A stretch of 64,000 nucleotides of DNA. Source: Paratinospora sagittata. Taxonomy: Eukaryota > Streptophyta > Magnoliopsida > Ranunculales > Menispermaceae. This document shows, one piece after another, positions 34,302-46,430 of this stretch. The notes beneath the pieces were generated by a model that did not search any database, was not told where the DNA came from, and saw only the letters and a program-made list of their open reading frames with translations. The stretch is taken from assembly GCA_035771175.1 (NCBI GenBank), contig CM069592.1, positions 39,076,198-39,140,197 of the forward strand. The letters are read 5' to 3'. The number at the start of each line of letters is the position of its first letter. Within the stretch, counting starts at the first letter, position 1. Both the position numbers and the translations under genes were made by a program.

Positions 34302-35486
34302 TCTTTCTCTTTCTCTTTGTTGCTTTGTCTCTCACCTTTACAACTTCTGTTCAATTTTTCATAGAGATTATAATTAGATGAAAAGGTCCTTTTTGTAAAA
34401 AAAATGGCAAGAGTACCCTCTTTTTTATTTTCTATTTATAATTGTTTAAGATATTTTTCCTGTCTTTTATAATTTTTTTATTATTTAATTTCTTATTTGT
34501 CCCATTAGAGGGCTCTGTTATTTTTCTAATTTTTTTTTTTTTGTCTGTGAATAAGTTTTTCAATTCATGGATCTAATTCGAAATGAGAGATTTCTAATAA
34601 TTTGATTACTTATTATCAATTTTTTTCGGTTTTCATTTTTATTTTGACTCAGATTCATGTACTTGTCTCTTATTTGTATTCATATTACATATAATGTTAA
34701 TATTTTTTTCTAATAAAGCATTGGTTCGATGATTCGAGCCGTTAGTCTATTATACGGGCTAGGAGGTTCGAGGTAGAACTTTGGAGGGAAGGATACCAGA
34801 TTTCTTTAAATTCTCTCATTGGCACAGAGTGACTGCGTAGACTGGCTGTGAGCCAACTTTGAGGAGCTGTCGAGTCGGATCTTGTTGGTGTGATATTAAT
34901 CGGGTTCTACGTGGCTCGAATTTCCCACGAGTGGGGTGGTATGAGTTATACTTGTTTCTTCTCAAAAAAATAAATAAATAATGCTAATATTTTCTAAGGG
35001 GCACTGCATATGTATTTGATGTATAATGTTGATTTTTAAATCTTAGTAGTCATTGACACTAAGGGGCTTCTTCTGATTAATGGATTCTAAACTCACTTGG
35101 CACCTGATCTAACTCTTTAGAGTGAATTGAGTTAGTTCATCAGTGTTGCTCCAAACTAAACATATTAAGGAATGTGAATGTACATGGTAACCAGAATTCA
35201 CTAAATGGCACACCAAGAGCACTATTGCTTCTCTTTATTTCATACTTTCAGCCATTAATTACAACAGCACATTATTGTTTTCTTCTTATTCTCTCCAAAC
35301 TCAATGCTAGCTTTCTCACTGAAGTTTGGTTGTACTTATTAACCAGCACACACATATATAATAGCAGCAACCCCTACTTTTCTACTTGCACACACTCACC
35401 AAGCTTGCTTCAACACCACATTTTGCCTTCAATTTCATCTGGGTACTTACTTGCCAAAACATGCTCAAATCAGGCAAGAAGAAGAC
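34302..35486. other. Intergenic stretch between NDPK2 and the GRAS gene
   Basis: It holds the NDPK2 leader and promoter and the GRAS 3' UTR. The only structure seen is a SINE-like element at 34715-34979. Confidence 0.5.
34715..34979 (+). mobile_element. SINE-like retroposon with imperfect target duplication
   Basis: It has tRNA-like strings near the left end (GATTCGAGCC, GGAGGTTCGAGG) and ends in TTCTCAAAAAAATAAATAAA. Similar sequences flank it: AATGTTAATATT...CTAA at about 34693-34714 and AATGCTAATATTTTCTAA at 34980-34997. The close of TCTC plus A run is shared with the SINE at 4453-4681. Boxes A and B are diverged. Confidence 0.58.
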
Positions 35487-37148
35487 TTAGCATTTCCAGC
35501 AAGAAGCTGCCACAATAGGCTTGGATTTCCACCCAAGAACCAAGCACCCCTTCTCTTCCACAAGAGTATAACCTTCACAAACCTCAATCTTCCCCAGCCA
35601 TTGCTTGGCCTGAGCCAGCATATTAATAGGCGCGGGCTGAAACCCGGCCCGACTCATCCTCCTACGCCACTGATCGACCCGTTCATGTCGCTCAACCCTA
35701 GCCGGCCCCTCGCAGCTCACAATGTTCTTAATCTCCTCGGCGAAGTAGAATTGCTCGATCTTGGCTCGCCTAGTATCATACTTGGGCAGCATTGCATCTA
35801 AAGAGTCAAAAATTGCAGAATAGTAATGCAATGCTTCCATGAACCTCCCTAGGAAAAATGGCCCATTATGGCTTGAATCTTGCTCTACTAGAACTAGGGC
35901 CTTCGGCGATAGCTCGTGGATTATCTGAAGAACCGAGTTTAGCGCTCCCCGGCTCTCTTTAACGACGCAATGTAGTTGTAGGATGCTATTTACAGCAAGG
36001 ACCTCGCCTTCTAAAAGCTTGAAATCTTCTGGCCTTAGGGTCTCTAGGCTGCTTTCCACAAGTGAGAACTCACAGTGTATTCCTAAGCTTTGTGCATATA
36101 ACTCTAGCTCTTCACCTATGGTTTGTATGGTTGCAGAACGGTGGCCAACCACCCCAGTTATCCGGAGACGACGAGGGGGCTGGCCTGCTCTGTTGGCGAG
36201 GCTATGGATTAGCCGGCGCCATTGGTGACCATGAAGTAGACCCAATGACATTCCCAAGTCTACAACATGAACCAAATTTTCTCCCTCAAAGGCTTCCACA
36301 ATCGAAGAATTAGCCACGAAGTGACCAAATTGAATATGCGGGCAAACCTCATAAACAAGGCGTAAAGCCTCATCCTTCTTCTCAGAGCCGAAAGCCATGA
36401 AATTCTTTGCCGGAGGAATTACAACTCCGGCGGCTCCGAGTGGTTGAACAAGGGCAAGTCGATCGGCAAGTCCTTGTACAAAACAAGACGCAACACGTTG
36501 GAACGAAGTACCAAACACCAAAGCATTGGCTCGAAGCTCCGATAATAACGCCGAGGCGTGCAACCTATCGCGGCAAGCTACAGCCTCAGCGCAAGATATG
36601 AGTAATTGCACCAACCTCATCCCATCTCCATTTCCTTCCTCATCAACTCTATCCACATTTATACCTACCATTGCTGCCACTGCCTCTTCCACAGCCTCAG
36701 CAGCCTGAAATCTTTGTGTATAAGTCAATATATGATCCCGAAACTGAAGCTTCATTGTGTTATTATTCAGGCTACTACCACTATTACTCCAGCTAATGCT
36801 GCTACCACCACTATAAGGACTAATATTACCCTTTTCGGATCCATCACCACTATAAAGACTACTATTAGTACCATTACTTCCTTTGGATCCATCACCACTA
36901 TAAAGGGCACTAATATCAGAAATTTCGCTGAATCCATCTTCGGGCATCGAATGCCTATGCTTCTTACAAGGTCTTGTGTCATCAGAGGAAGGGAAGAACC
37001 AGGCGGAGCCCATATCGTCCAATGTTGGGAAACAAGGCAATAATTGGTAATAAGCCATAGCTGAGAGACTAAGTTCAAGATTGTTGATCTGATCAGTCCC
37101 TTCATTGTGAAACTGATCATTTGGCATGAAGAGACCTGCAGGAGCCAT
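35487..37148 (-). CDS. GRAS transcription regulator, probably RAD1-like
   Basis: One uninterrupted frame of 553 residues on the minus strand; most GRAS genes lack introns. The variable N-terminal part (1-175) includes LELSLSAMAYYQLLPCFPTL, a basic CKKHRH and three imperfect YSGDGS repeats (83-114). The GRAS domain runs from about 178 to the end: first leucine-rich part LVQLLISCAEAVACRDR, the VHIID-type core as VHVVD (293-297), the second leucine-rich part, the PFYRE-type region and a closing SAW part ending LGWKSKPIVAASCWKC. There is no DELLA or TVHYNP motif, so it is not a DELLA repressor. The LISCAEAVACRDR start and SCWKC end are what I remember of RAD1, a GRAS protein required for arbuscule development in mycorrhizal plants. 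That subfamily call is from memory; membership of the GRAS family is certain. Confidence 0.93.
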   Translation of the reverse strand: MAPAGLFMPNDQFHNEGTDQINNLELSLSAMAYYQLLPCFPTLDDMGSAWFFPSSDDTRPCKKHRHSMPEDGFSEISDISALYSGDGSKGSNGTNSSLYSGDGSEKGNISPYSGGSSISWSNSGSSLNNNTMKLQFRDHILTYTQRFQAAEAVEEAVAAMVGINVDRVDEEGNGDGMRLVQLLISCAEAVACRDRLHASALLSELRANALVFGTSFQRVASCFVQGLADRLALVQPLGAAGVVIPPAKNFMAFGSEKKDEALRLVYEVCPHIQFGHFVANSSIVEAFEGENLVHVVDLGMSLGLLHGHQWRRLIHSLANRAGQPPRRLRITGVVGHRSATIQTIGEELELYAQSLGIHCEFSLVESSLETLRPEDFKLLEGEVLAVNSILQLHCVVKESRGALNSVLQIIHELSPKALVLVEQDSSHNGPFFLGRFMEALHYYSAIFDSLDAMLPKYDTRRAKIEQFYFAEEIKNIVSCEGPARVERHERVDQWRRRMSRAGFQPAPINMLAQAKQWLGKIEVCEGYTLVEEKGCLVLGWKSKPIVAASCWKC

Positions 37149-38958
37149 CTTTTAATGAGTTTCTTGTTTTCTCTCTCTTTTTTCTCTAAAGATTTTGCAA
37201 TGAGGCTCTAAGAACAAGCTGCATTGTTAGGTAGACTTATATAAACAAAGAGCCGTAGAGCGTCCTCGACTGGAGGAGCTTCCTAGGCAATTAGCAAGAT
37301 ATAATAACTGAAAAGTGTTCAATGTTTCCTGTCCTAGAAACAAAGGAGCAATGAACAACATAGGGCAACCAGGTGGACTTACGTAATTACCTATATTAGT
37401 AATTAATGGTATCCAAAGCTTTTGGAGTATGTGTTTTGTCTCCCTTTCTTCATCTGTTTCCAGCTTTGCTGGTCACTAGTTATTTAAGTGTTTGAACACT
37501 GCTAATTTCCTAATGAAGGCTGATCCTAGTCTCATTTCCTAGCAGCTTCCTCCTAAAAGGTAACAAAACTATCTCAAGTCTTGCAATTCGGGTTATCTAA
37601 GTCAGGTCTTTGAATGGCTACAAAAGCATAGGCTCACCAACCCTCATGATTTTAGGAAAAACTAAGGTAACCCAAAATTAATGTGATTTCAACTTTCTGA
37701 TCTATAAAAATATTTACTAATTAATCACAATATTGGAATATTGTATAAGAATCGCCATTCCAATTGGTGAATTGTATGATTCAGTACCCCCAAATGATTT
37801 GAATCGGATTTTTAAGTCACCACACATGTAATAAATCAATAGTAAATTGGTATGAATCTGTGGTGAATTGTTAATTAGCTAAAAGACGCTATCTTTATAA
37901 TTTTATACGAGTACTTAATATATACAAATATAGATTTATATTTGTATTATAGGGTTCCAATCCTTTCATGAATATTAGGATGGTTGGGAATGTCTACGCC
38001 GAACGACTCATCCTGGCATTTCGCACGCTGTCCCTACTGGAATAGTGGTTCAAGGGGCGGAGCTTCGGGCTGCCACATGTGTTGTAGATCTTATGATTTA
38101 TTGATTTAAATCCTGATCATCTGATTTACTAATTAAGTATGGAAATGATTCAATTTCAATTCACGATTATTGTAAGCCTTATGGCATGTATTGGATTGAC
38201 TAGTACTTTAATTTATTCGGTTCTATCCTTATAGCACTAGTAAAACATATTCTATTGCCGGCTACTTAGTAAAATTTAAGGAAGATAACATACATGGAAT
38301 GAGTCAAAATAGAAGAGAAAACAAAGTAAAAAAATTATAGAAAAATGTGAATATTTAAAGAGTATTATTCCCACTTTAAATGAACATAGGGCACAACATT
38401 AGAGCATTTTGAGCCGACCTTACTTGTAAAATTGATATTATATTTCAAAGCATCTTAAGAATTTTTTTTTTAACTTTTTCTCGCTTTGGAATATGGATAT
38501 TCCCATATGAAGTCTTCAATTTAACTTGCTTCCTAGATACCATGGTCCCACAATTAGAATGTGCTTAGTTTAGCATTGGCAATGAAATAAGAAAAATTAA
38601 AAAATTAAAAGAAAAAAAGCATATTGTCTTAGCCATTGAGAAATCAATGCATTTTTATTTATTATTTATTTTTATTTTTAGCATAAACAAAAGAAGATAT
38701 ATTAATATGAAGAAAGAATAGAAACATGATTATCAGGGTACTTAACACTGAACCCTTCCAAACATCAACCCAATGACATACAAAGACCTCCAAAAACGTG
38801 TGACCATAACAAATTACACACAAGCCGACCAGTTTGTCATTCAATCCCCACGAGAAAACCAACCTACACCTTTGGAACAAGAAATTCAAGGCCTAGCAAC
38901 TCGAACAACCTCTTTAGGGATACAATTCTCTGACCTAGAAATGTCCGGGAAGATCCTC
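37149..38958. other. Upstream region of the GRAS gene
   Basis: It should include the GRAS promoter and leader. No gene was found. The frame at 38773-38973 reads across the edge of a solo LTR and has weak likeness to a retrotransposon gag fragment, not enough to call. Confidence 0.45.
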
Positions 38959-39773
38959 TGTAACATCCCGTAATTTTAATGAAATAAATACATTAAAGTA
39001 CGCGTATATCGAGATGTATAATACACGTATTTTATACATATTCGTTAAATATACGCGTGTAGGACTAGTAAATAAATAAAATTATGAAATGAAGATGATA
39101 CATGTGAATTAAATTGATTAATTTATGAGATTGGTTAATTAAAAATGTGGATTTGATTATGATTGAATGAGTTTAATGAAATGTGATGGAGGAGTTAGTT
39201 AATAAAGGGAGTCAAGGTGCATGGAATCATTTGAATATATAAATCTAAATAAATAAAAAAATAAAAAAATAAATAAAATAAAAAATAAAAAAATAAAATA
39301 TCATTCTAGTTGCTTCGAACGTGTAGCAACTAGGATGATATAAAAACAAAAATAATAAAATAAAAAAAAGGAAGAATAAAGAAAGAGATGATCTGACTTG
39401 CAGCAACAACAAAAAAAAAACAAGAGAAGCAGAAAGAGGGAAGAACGAGCTGACAGAGAGAAAGGAAAGGAAGGAAGGAAGAAAGAAAGGGAAACGGAAG
39501 GAGATCCGAACCAGTAGTAAGTTATTTTTGCTATTTTTCATCGTAAAATTACTATCTAAGCTAGATGTACTGATTCTAGCGGACTAATTTTTGTTATGGG
39601 AGTCGTTTTACGGTGTTTTCAAGAATTGGGGTTTTGACCCAACGTGAATGAAACTCCGCTAGAATGGTAGAAAATGCTCCCTGGACTGTTAGAAACCCGA
39701 ATATGTGGTTAGATTCAATTTTATGATTTTTGGAGCCGTTGGATAATTTTAATACAATTTACATTTTTCGGAT

Positions 39774-39865
39774 AAATAGTAAATGTGAATAGTAAAAGTG
39801 AATAGTGAATAGTAAATGTAAATAGTAAATAGTAAAAAGTGAATAGTAAAAATGAATAGTACTGT
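39774..39865 (+). repeat. Degenerate GAATAGTAAA tandem array inside the LTR
   Basis: About nine units of a 10-13 bp motif (GTGAATAGTAAA and variants) in a row. The same array exists in reverse at 9760-9825 in the other LTR, so it belongs to the family and is not a local expansion. Confidence 0.82.
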
Positions 39866-40243
39866 GAACAGTGAGTTGATATTTTAGTAGCTACCGAAAT
39901 GGTAAATGACGATTCTCATGATAATCTATGGTCATTTCAGTGTTTAAATTGAGAGCTTAAGGGCATTGAGGAAGCAACATTGTTGCTTGATTTAAGAGGT
40001 TGGCTTAGAGAAACTCGTGTAACCACTGTGAGTATAGTTTTCTTGATTTGGTTCTTGTATGGCATTGTACGCATATAAACTGTTTGATTGTACGCATGTG
40101 ATATTATATATAAGGCATTGAGTTTTATGGATCATGCAAACTGATTTTAGCATTGGAGTTTGTAATGATGAGGCTTTGCGATTCCTCATTGTCATTTCGT
40201 TAGGTTTATCCTAACAAGGGTTGCGATCCTTGAAATGACTGTT

Positions 40244-40445
40244 AATTGGGTAATGAGATGTTGTGGCTACCTTGTAACGGCCATACAAGGGTTAGACCCG
40301 CTCTCGTGCCTTGCGGAGGAGGGAGATTGTGCATGGTGTTATTGAATTGGGTCATGAGAAGTTGTGTCTACCTTGTACGACCATACAAGGGATAGACCCG
40401 CTCTCTTGCCTTGCGGAGGAGGGAGATTGTGCATTATGTTATTGA
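40244..40445 (+). repeat. 101-bp tandem duplication inside the solo LTR
   Basis: Two units start AATTGGGT(A/C)ATGAGA at 40244 and 40345 and both contain TAGACCCGCTCTC and GCGGAGGAGGGAGATTGTGC. The LTR at 9 kb has a single related segment, so the duplication arose in this lineage. Confidence 0.85.
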
Positions 40446-40996
40446 AAATCATGAAATTTATGATATTGACATGTACAATATATTCATTGAATGATGCATG
40501 TGTTGAATAAGTGTTTGAAATGATTTTAAATGTCATATTTCTATAAATGTATATAATTGTTATCTCAAGAACTATATTCACTGAGTTGTTGATTGCTCAC
40601 CCCATTTCCTCCAACATTTCAGGTATTAATTCAAAGGGAAAAGGAAAACTCCGTGAGTGAGTCTGGTATGTGTATGTCTACTTGGAGGAAAGAGCTTTTG
40701 TTAATTGATATGTATAATTATCACACATTATAGATATATGTATTATCATCTAGATGGAATGTGTGGGCATATATTTATATTGGATGAGGAAATGATAATT
40801 TGATGTGTGAATGAATGGAATGGTTATGGGATTTGATTTGTGGTAATAGAAAAAAAAAAAAATTATTGTACATGTTGGGAAGGTTTGTGAGAGTACGTGA
40901 AGGCTGACAGTGTATTATATATTGTATATGGGTTTGTACAGTGTATAGTACGTTGTGCCGGTCATGACGTCAGCCTACATCAGAGGCGTCGTGACA

Positions 40997-43975
40997 TCCT
41001 CAATGGATTTCATACAATTAATTCTCTATTGATTAAATATAATAAATTTTAATGAGGAACCAATAATATAAATTTTGTTGGTGGATTCAACTTCAGTAAT
41101 TAGTAACTATATATTCTTCTAAGTTAAGATATATAAGAAGTTTCATCCCCTCATACTAACAAGAGGTTTTTTCTTAAGGAAAAAAATCTTTCAGAGACTT
41201 GCTTTTATGGCACTCTGAGTTTTTTTTTTTACTTTATTTAGGATATATATGAAAATTGTAGTTGATTGTGAAGGCTTTTTCTAATGCCGAAATTTTCTAT
41301 GATTTAAACCATTTACAATTTTGTTTTTCAATTAACTAACACTTAGTTGTAGGGTTATTTTAGTAATTTATGTAATCTTTACTTTCTCACATCTCCTATT
41401 TTTATTTTATCCTCTTTTCATTTATAAATAAAAAGACATTTTTGTAAATTTACATATAAAACATTAATATTTGTTATGTAATGATAATAACTATATTCGT
41501 TATTTAAATTTTCATTAATAAATATAAAAATTCATGCAATGGGCATGCCTACTTTTATTTATGGTGTGGCTCCCCCCATTATATGGACCAGTAATATTTT
41601 TATTTTTATGTGTTTTTGTTTGATTAGTTTTCTAAACCGCATTGAAAATTTCTAATTATATTAGTTTCTTGGATTGAATCGGAAACTTTTTCAGTCTAAT
41701 AGCTCACTGTATATACCTAGTATTCACCAACATGGCCTACTAGTCTCCAAGTTCAAAACTCCTCAAATATTCTTAAATTCCTCACATCCCATAGTGCTTT
41801 GAAACCAAAAATAAAAGATTCATCCTGATATTAGATTCTAACCAAACAGTTTCCATACAAGTTATCATCTCTAACCGATGTCCTAAAAGCTTTGAATTTG
41901 TTAGACTCACTGTACTTTCATTCTCGATATTATGTTATAAGGTTTATAATTGACATATTTATCTAGCTCAAGTTGAATCCTAATCTCATAAAGATTTGAT
42001 ACATACTCTCTAATACTAATCTGTCACAGTCTGATTTTCAAAACTTAAATTTAAGGTAATAAGAATAAATATTTGCTCTTATAAAGAAAATAGCAAAAAG
42101 AAAATCGAGGTGTGAATTACATCTATCTACCTTAACCCCAAAATCTTTACACAGGTAAAAATAAATTTAATAATATCATTTATATTCCAAATAAGGTTAC
42201 AAGTTAAGATAGAATAATACTCTTTCAATTTCTATGTCACGAACTATAGATTCCTATTACACAAATTGAATATTGAGCCATGAGGGTGCTTGCCCTTGTC
42301 CATCCATTATGGACACAATATTTTAAATATATTCATCAAGTAGAATTAACAAGTTCAAGTCCAAGGCATAAACATATAAAATAACCTATGAAATCTTCAA
42401 CGATAACTATAATATTCCAAAAGCATTGATTTCTAATACAACTCATTTAATTGGTATAATTAATTATTAAATAATTACGCAGTTCTACTATCATAACGCT
42501 ACTCAAGCCACTAATCCACCCCTACTACTGTGAGACACTTCACGAACTTGCGACTCTATTCTTTCATATACCTGCATGTAAAAAATAGGGATGAGATTGA
42601 AAGTTCAATGGGTCATCTAAGCCATTCACAATATTTTATTATGATACATACACAAGAACATTACAAACAAGTTTCACATATTAATCGTTAAAACATTTGA
42701 TTGTTTGAGTTGAAAATTTCATCACGTTCCAAATCACGTACCTTTAAGAAATCAAACCCTGGGTGGCACTACCCAAAATTAAACATTAGTTGGCGATATT
42801 CATAATGAATAACTGTCTCATTATAATCATTGGCGATATTCATCAAAATAACTGTCCCAAAACGATCATTGGCGATATTCCTTAAAATAACTGATTCATA
42901 TGTGTCATTCTTATCTTAATCGTGTTCTTTAATGATGTCACAATATCACACATACAACATAAATATGATATATAACTTCTATTCACATGATATGTTCAAA
43001 CTCCACAACACATGGTATCATATCACAATGTCAAATAACAATAACATTCATGCATGAACTTTATTATAACAATTATGCTAATACTCTCGTCATATATCTC
43101 ATCATCAAACTTTAAAAAGTACACATGAATTACGCGCATCCAACAGCAACTTGGGATAACAAATCCTACACATACACATATCATCATGGCCAACAATCAT
43201 AATATGTACAATCATGTAAGATAAGCATGCATGAACAATCTAATAATACTATAAATCTAATTAATTAAACGTTCCTATTTACATATCAAAATAAAATATT
43301 GTAAAGGCATAGAATCTTCCCCACCTGTTACGCACGGAGTTCGTTGTTGTCAAAATTCTTGGTGCGTAATGTACGTCCTCAACCTATACATATGTATCAC
43401 ATGTCCTGAACGCATATGCCTATTAATTGATATATTCATATATTATGTCATCTGGAGCATGACATAACTTGGTTACTAACTTTTTCTAAGGGTTCTATTC
43501 ATAATTTTTTGATTGGAACTCCGATTTTAATAATTCAAAAGGCATTAAAAAGAAAAAGAAAATATTTATACAACCAAACACCTCTAGGCATTGGTTTATA
43601 GTTCCATAAGTATTTTCTTCCTCTTTTCAAAGTCTCTTAAATTATTCAAATCGAAGTTTAGACTTTACATTAAAAAATTATAATCATTTGAAGTTAAAAA
43701 GTCATGTATTACCTATAATTTAAAATATTTAAAAAATTAATTTTATTCCCAAATTACATGAAGTCGGCTATGTGTGTGCATATTGTATTAATAGGTCACT
43801 CTTCTTAATTGGGGCATTCAAACACCAACGTTGTAAATGTCCAACTCATATTGTATAAGTCCAACTTATATTGTATCCGTCCAAACCACCTTAGTCAAGA
43901 TCTTTCTCATTTTATCTCTAATTAGAACTACTCCTACTATTTTTTAAATATGTTCATTTATAATTTTATCTTTTA
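40997..43975. other. AT-rich repeat-like region without genes
   Basis: No coding frame of interest. It contains a three-copy tandem repeat at 42789-42905. The GC-richer strings around 42740-43400 could belong to another old LTR, but I could not find its ends. Confidence 0.45.
42789..42905 (+). repeat. Three-copy tandem repeat of about 39 bp
   Basis: Units begin TTGGCGATATTC at 42790, 42830 and 42869, each followed by an AATAACTG string. Unit identity falls in the third copy. Confidence 0.78.
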
Positions 43976-46430
43976 TGAAGGTCGGGGGATGTTGTCAAGG
44001 GAGACATTATGAAGGTCATGAATGAATTTTTCCAAAATGGGGTGATCAACAACCAAGTAAATGAGACCTATATATGTCTAGTACCAAAGAAAACATCTAC
44101 CAAAGTAGTGAAGGACTACAGGTCGATTAATCTGGTTACTATTGTATACAAAATCAGCACGAAGACACTTTCAATGAGGCTTAAAACAGTGCTACATAAG
44201 ACAGTGGAAGAGTCCCAGTCAGCTTTTATTCAGGGTAGGAAAATTCTGGATGCGGTGATGGTGACTAATGAGGCAGTGGAAGACTATAGAGAAAAATCCA
44301 AGAAAAGGGTAGTATTCAAAGTCGACTTCGCAGAGGCATATGATGCGATTGAATGAGAATTTCTAGAGTCGGTTTTGAAGAAGAAAGGTTTTGGAGAAAG
44401 GTGGATAAAATGGATGATGGGATGCTTGAGTTCAGTTACCAACTCTGTTATTGTTAATGGTAAACCTAGGGGCAAGATTCAAGCACAGCGAGGGCTTCGA
44501 TGAGCAGACTTATGACAAAGGCAAGGTAGTGTTCACTTGTTAAGGGCTTCAATGTTGGCAAGGAAGGGGTAGAAGTGCCTCGCCTTCAATATGCGGATGA
44601 CACACTTTTCATGCTGGAAGGAAGTGAGGAAAATGTGGAGAATGCTTTAAATATTTTGCAATGCTTTTGTCAGTTCTCAGGCTTAAAGGTTAACATGGCA
44701 AAATGTCAGATAGCAAGGATCAATATGGGCTCGGAGGTCATTTTGCGGCTTGCTAATAGAGTAAGGTGCTCAGTGAGGCTCTAGCCCTTGACGTATCTAG
44801 GCTTTCCATTGGGGGGTTGCCCAAGAGACAGAGCTTTTTAGGACCCGGTTCTTGCAAAGATCACGAAGAGATTGGAGGGTTGGAAGAGAGCCTTTTTATC
44901 AAAGGGAGGTAGATTGGCGCTAAGTCGATCAGTTCTCTCTACGATTCCATCATATTACTTGTCATTGTTCCAGGTACCAAAAAAGGTGGCGGAGTGTGTT
45001 GAGAAGAAGATGAAATCTTTTTTTCTGGGAAGGAAAAGATAGGGTGGGGCCCAAAAGCCTAATGAAGTGGGAGACTATGCAAAAACCGGTGGAGAAAGAT
45101 GGTTTGGGGATTGGCAATATTATCGTTAGGAATAAGGCATTGTGTGGAAAATGGCTATGGAGACTCCTTCAGGATCAGAGATCTCTCTGGACTCGGGTGA
45201 TCATTAGCAGACATGGGAGATTATCACTTTCCGGTTATGAGGTTTGGGATACTAGAAGGAGGAGGACTACCTACCGAAGCCCTTTGAAGTTTATTGCTTC
45301 CTTGACACCCATTGTGTTAGAGAAATGTCGTCCTGAAGTAGGAGATGGAAATATATTTCGTTTTTGGGAAGATAGATGGACGGGTAATAGAGCCTTGGCA
45401 AACCTTTTCCCAAACGTTTATCGACTTTCTACATTGCATAACCACACAATTTCATCTTTTCTATCAAGCCACCATCTACCTATATTGCCCATCATCCCTC
45501 ATGGAACCTTCATTTTCTTAGAGCCTTAACAACTAGGGAACAAGAGAAAGCCACATCCCTCATCTCGCGTCTCCCCATCTTAAACGTCTCTTCCTTACCC
45601 GATAACATCAATTGGTCCCTTGATCCATCTGGCCATTTCTCTTGTAATCCCTTTTCCATTTTTTGTCTGACAACCAATCTTTCCCTCTTTTTCCACTTGT
45701 TGCGTATATTTGGAAGATTCACGTCCCATCTAAAGTAAAGGTATTTGGATGGCTTTTGGTCCATTGGAAGATTAATACTTTTGACCTCCTACAGAGGAGA
45801 TTGCCTGACTTATGTATTTCTCCAAATTTGTGCTCCTTATGCAGTCAGGATAGTGAATGCATTGATCATATGTTTTTCTCATGTGTCTTTGCTAAACGTA
45901 TTTGGAGCTTATGGTGTGCATTTTCAAGAGGTAAGCTCTCTCTTCCAAGTAATCTTGTTTGATAGATTGTCAATGTCTCATATGGATTACTCTTCTAATC
46001 AAATGAAGGAAGTGGGGCTGATTGCATCGGACAATCTCTCATATGGATTACTCTTCTAATCAAATGAAGGAAGTGGGGCTGATTGCATCATACCCGACGC
46101 TGTGGTCTTTATGGCTAAAACGCAATAATAGAGTCTTCAAAGGCATGGCTAGGAAAGAGCTTGATGTATGAAAATTGGTCAAATTAACTGCTAGCTCTTG
46201 AATAATAGTCACCGAGTGAAATAGGGATTTCACCCTGCCAAATTGGCTTTCGAGATGGGATAGATGCCTTTATTAATAAGTCATATATATTGTCATTACC
46301 ACTAATTATTAGGGGTTACCTCAGTTTGCACTACCAGGCATGTCGTTGCAAAATTGATTTGGTTGTATATTGTTTTATATTAATTAATAAAGTTCACGTT
46401 TGTTTCCTTCAAAAAAAAAAAAAAAACAAA
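43976..46430 (+). mobile_element. Decayed, 5'-truncated L1-type LINE
   Basis: Pieces of one polyprotein follow each other in order across frameshifts and stops. They are the reverse-transcriptase fingers (KDYRSINLVTIVYKI, EESQSAFIQGRKILDA), palm VFKVDFAEAYDA (about 44308-44343), a stop at 44354, WIKWMMGCLSS, and the catalytic YADD (about 44590-44601). Then come GLKVNMAKCQ, TYLGFPLGG, ALCGKWLWRLL (about 45139-45171) and a zinc-binding end CSLCSQDSECIDHMFFSC (about 45831-45884). An A run at 46412-46427 follows. Such an order is typical of plant L1-type non-LTR retrotransposons. Endonuclease and the start of the reverse transcriptase are missing. Stops and frameshifts show it is inactive. Confidence 0.9.
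45971..46092 (+). repeat. 61-bp tandem duplication inside the LINE
   Basis: Two nearly identical units start at 45971 and 46032 (CAATGTCTCATATGGATTAC and CAATCTCTCATATGGATTAC), continue through GAAGTGGGGCTGATTGCATC and differ at very few positions, so the duplication is recent compared with the decay of the LINE. Confidence 0.88.

Larger units (their letters stand above)
38959..40996 (+). mobile_element. Solo LTR with 5-bp target duplication
   Basis: It begins TGTAACATCCCGTAATTTT and ends GGCGTCGTGACA (TG...CA). A perfect TCCTC duplication lies on both sides (38954-38958 and 40997-41001). There is no internal region, primer site or second LTR, so it is a solo LTR left by recombination between the two LTRs of one element. 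It is 2038 bp and collinear in reverse with 8993-10698. It contains a degenerate GAATAGTAAA array (39774-39865) and a 101-bp tandem duplication (40244-40445). Confidence 0.92.

Noticed and set aside
35983..37043. Several plus-strand frames of 60-145 codons within the GRAS gene
   Set aside because: They are shadows of the intact 553-residue minus-strand GRAS frame, with no domain character of their own.
38773..38973. Copia gag fragment (frame containing LEMSGKILCNIP)
   Set aside because: The last residues come from the inserted solo LTR, and the rest has only weak likeness to a gag domain.
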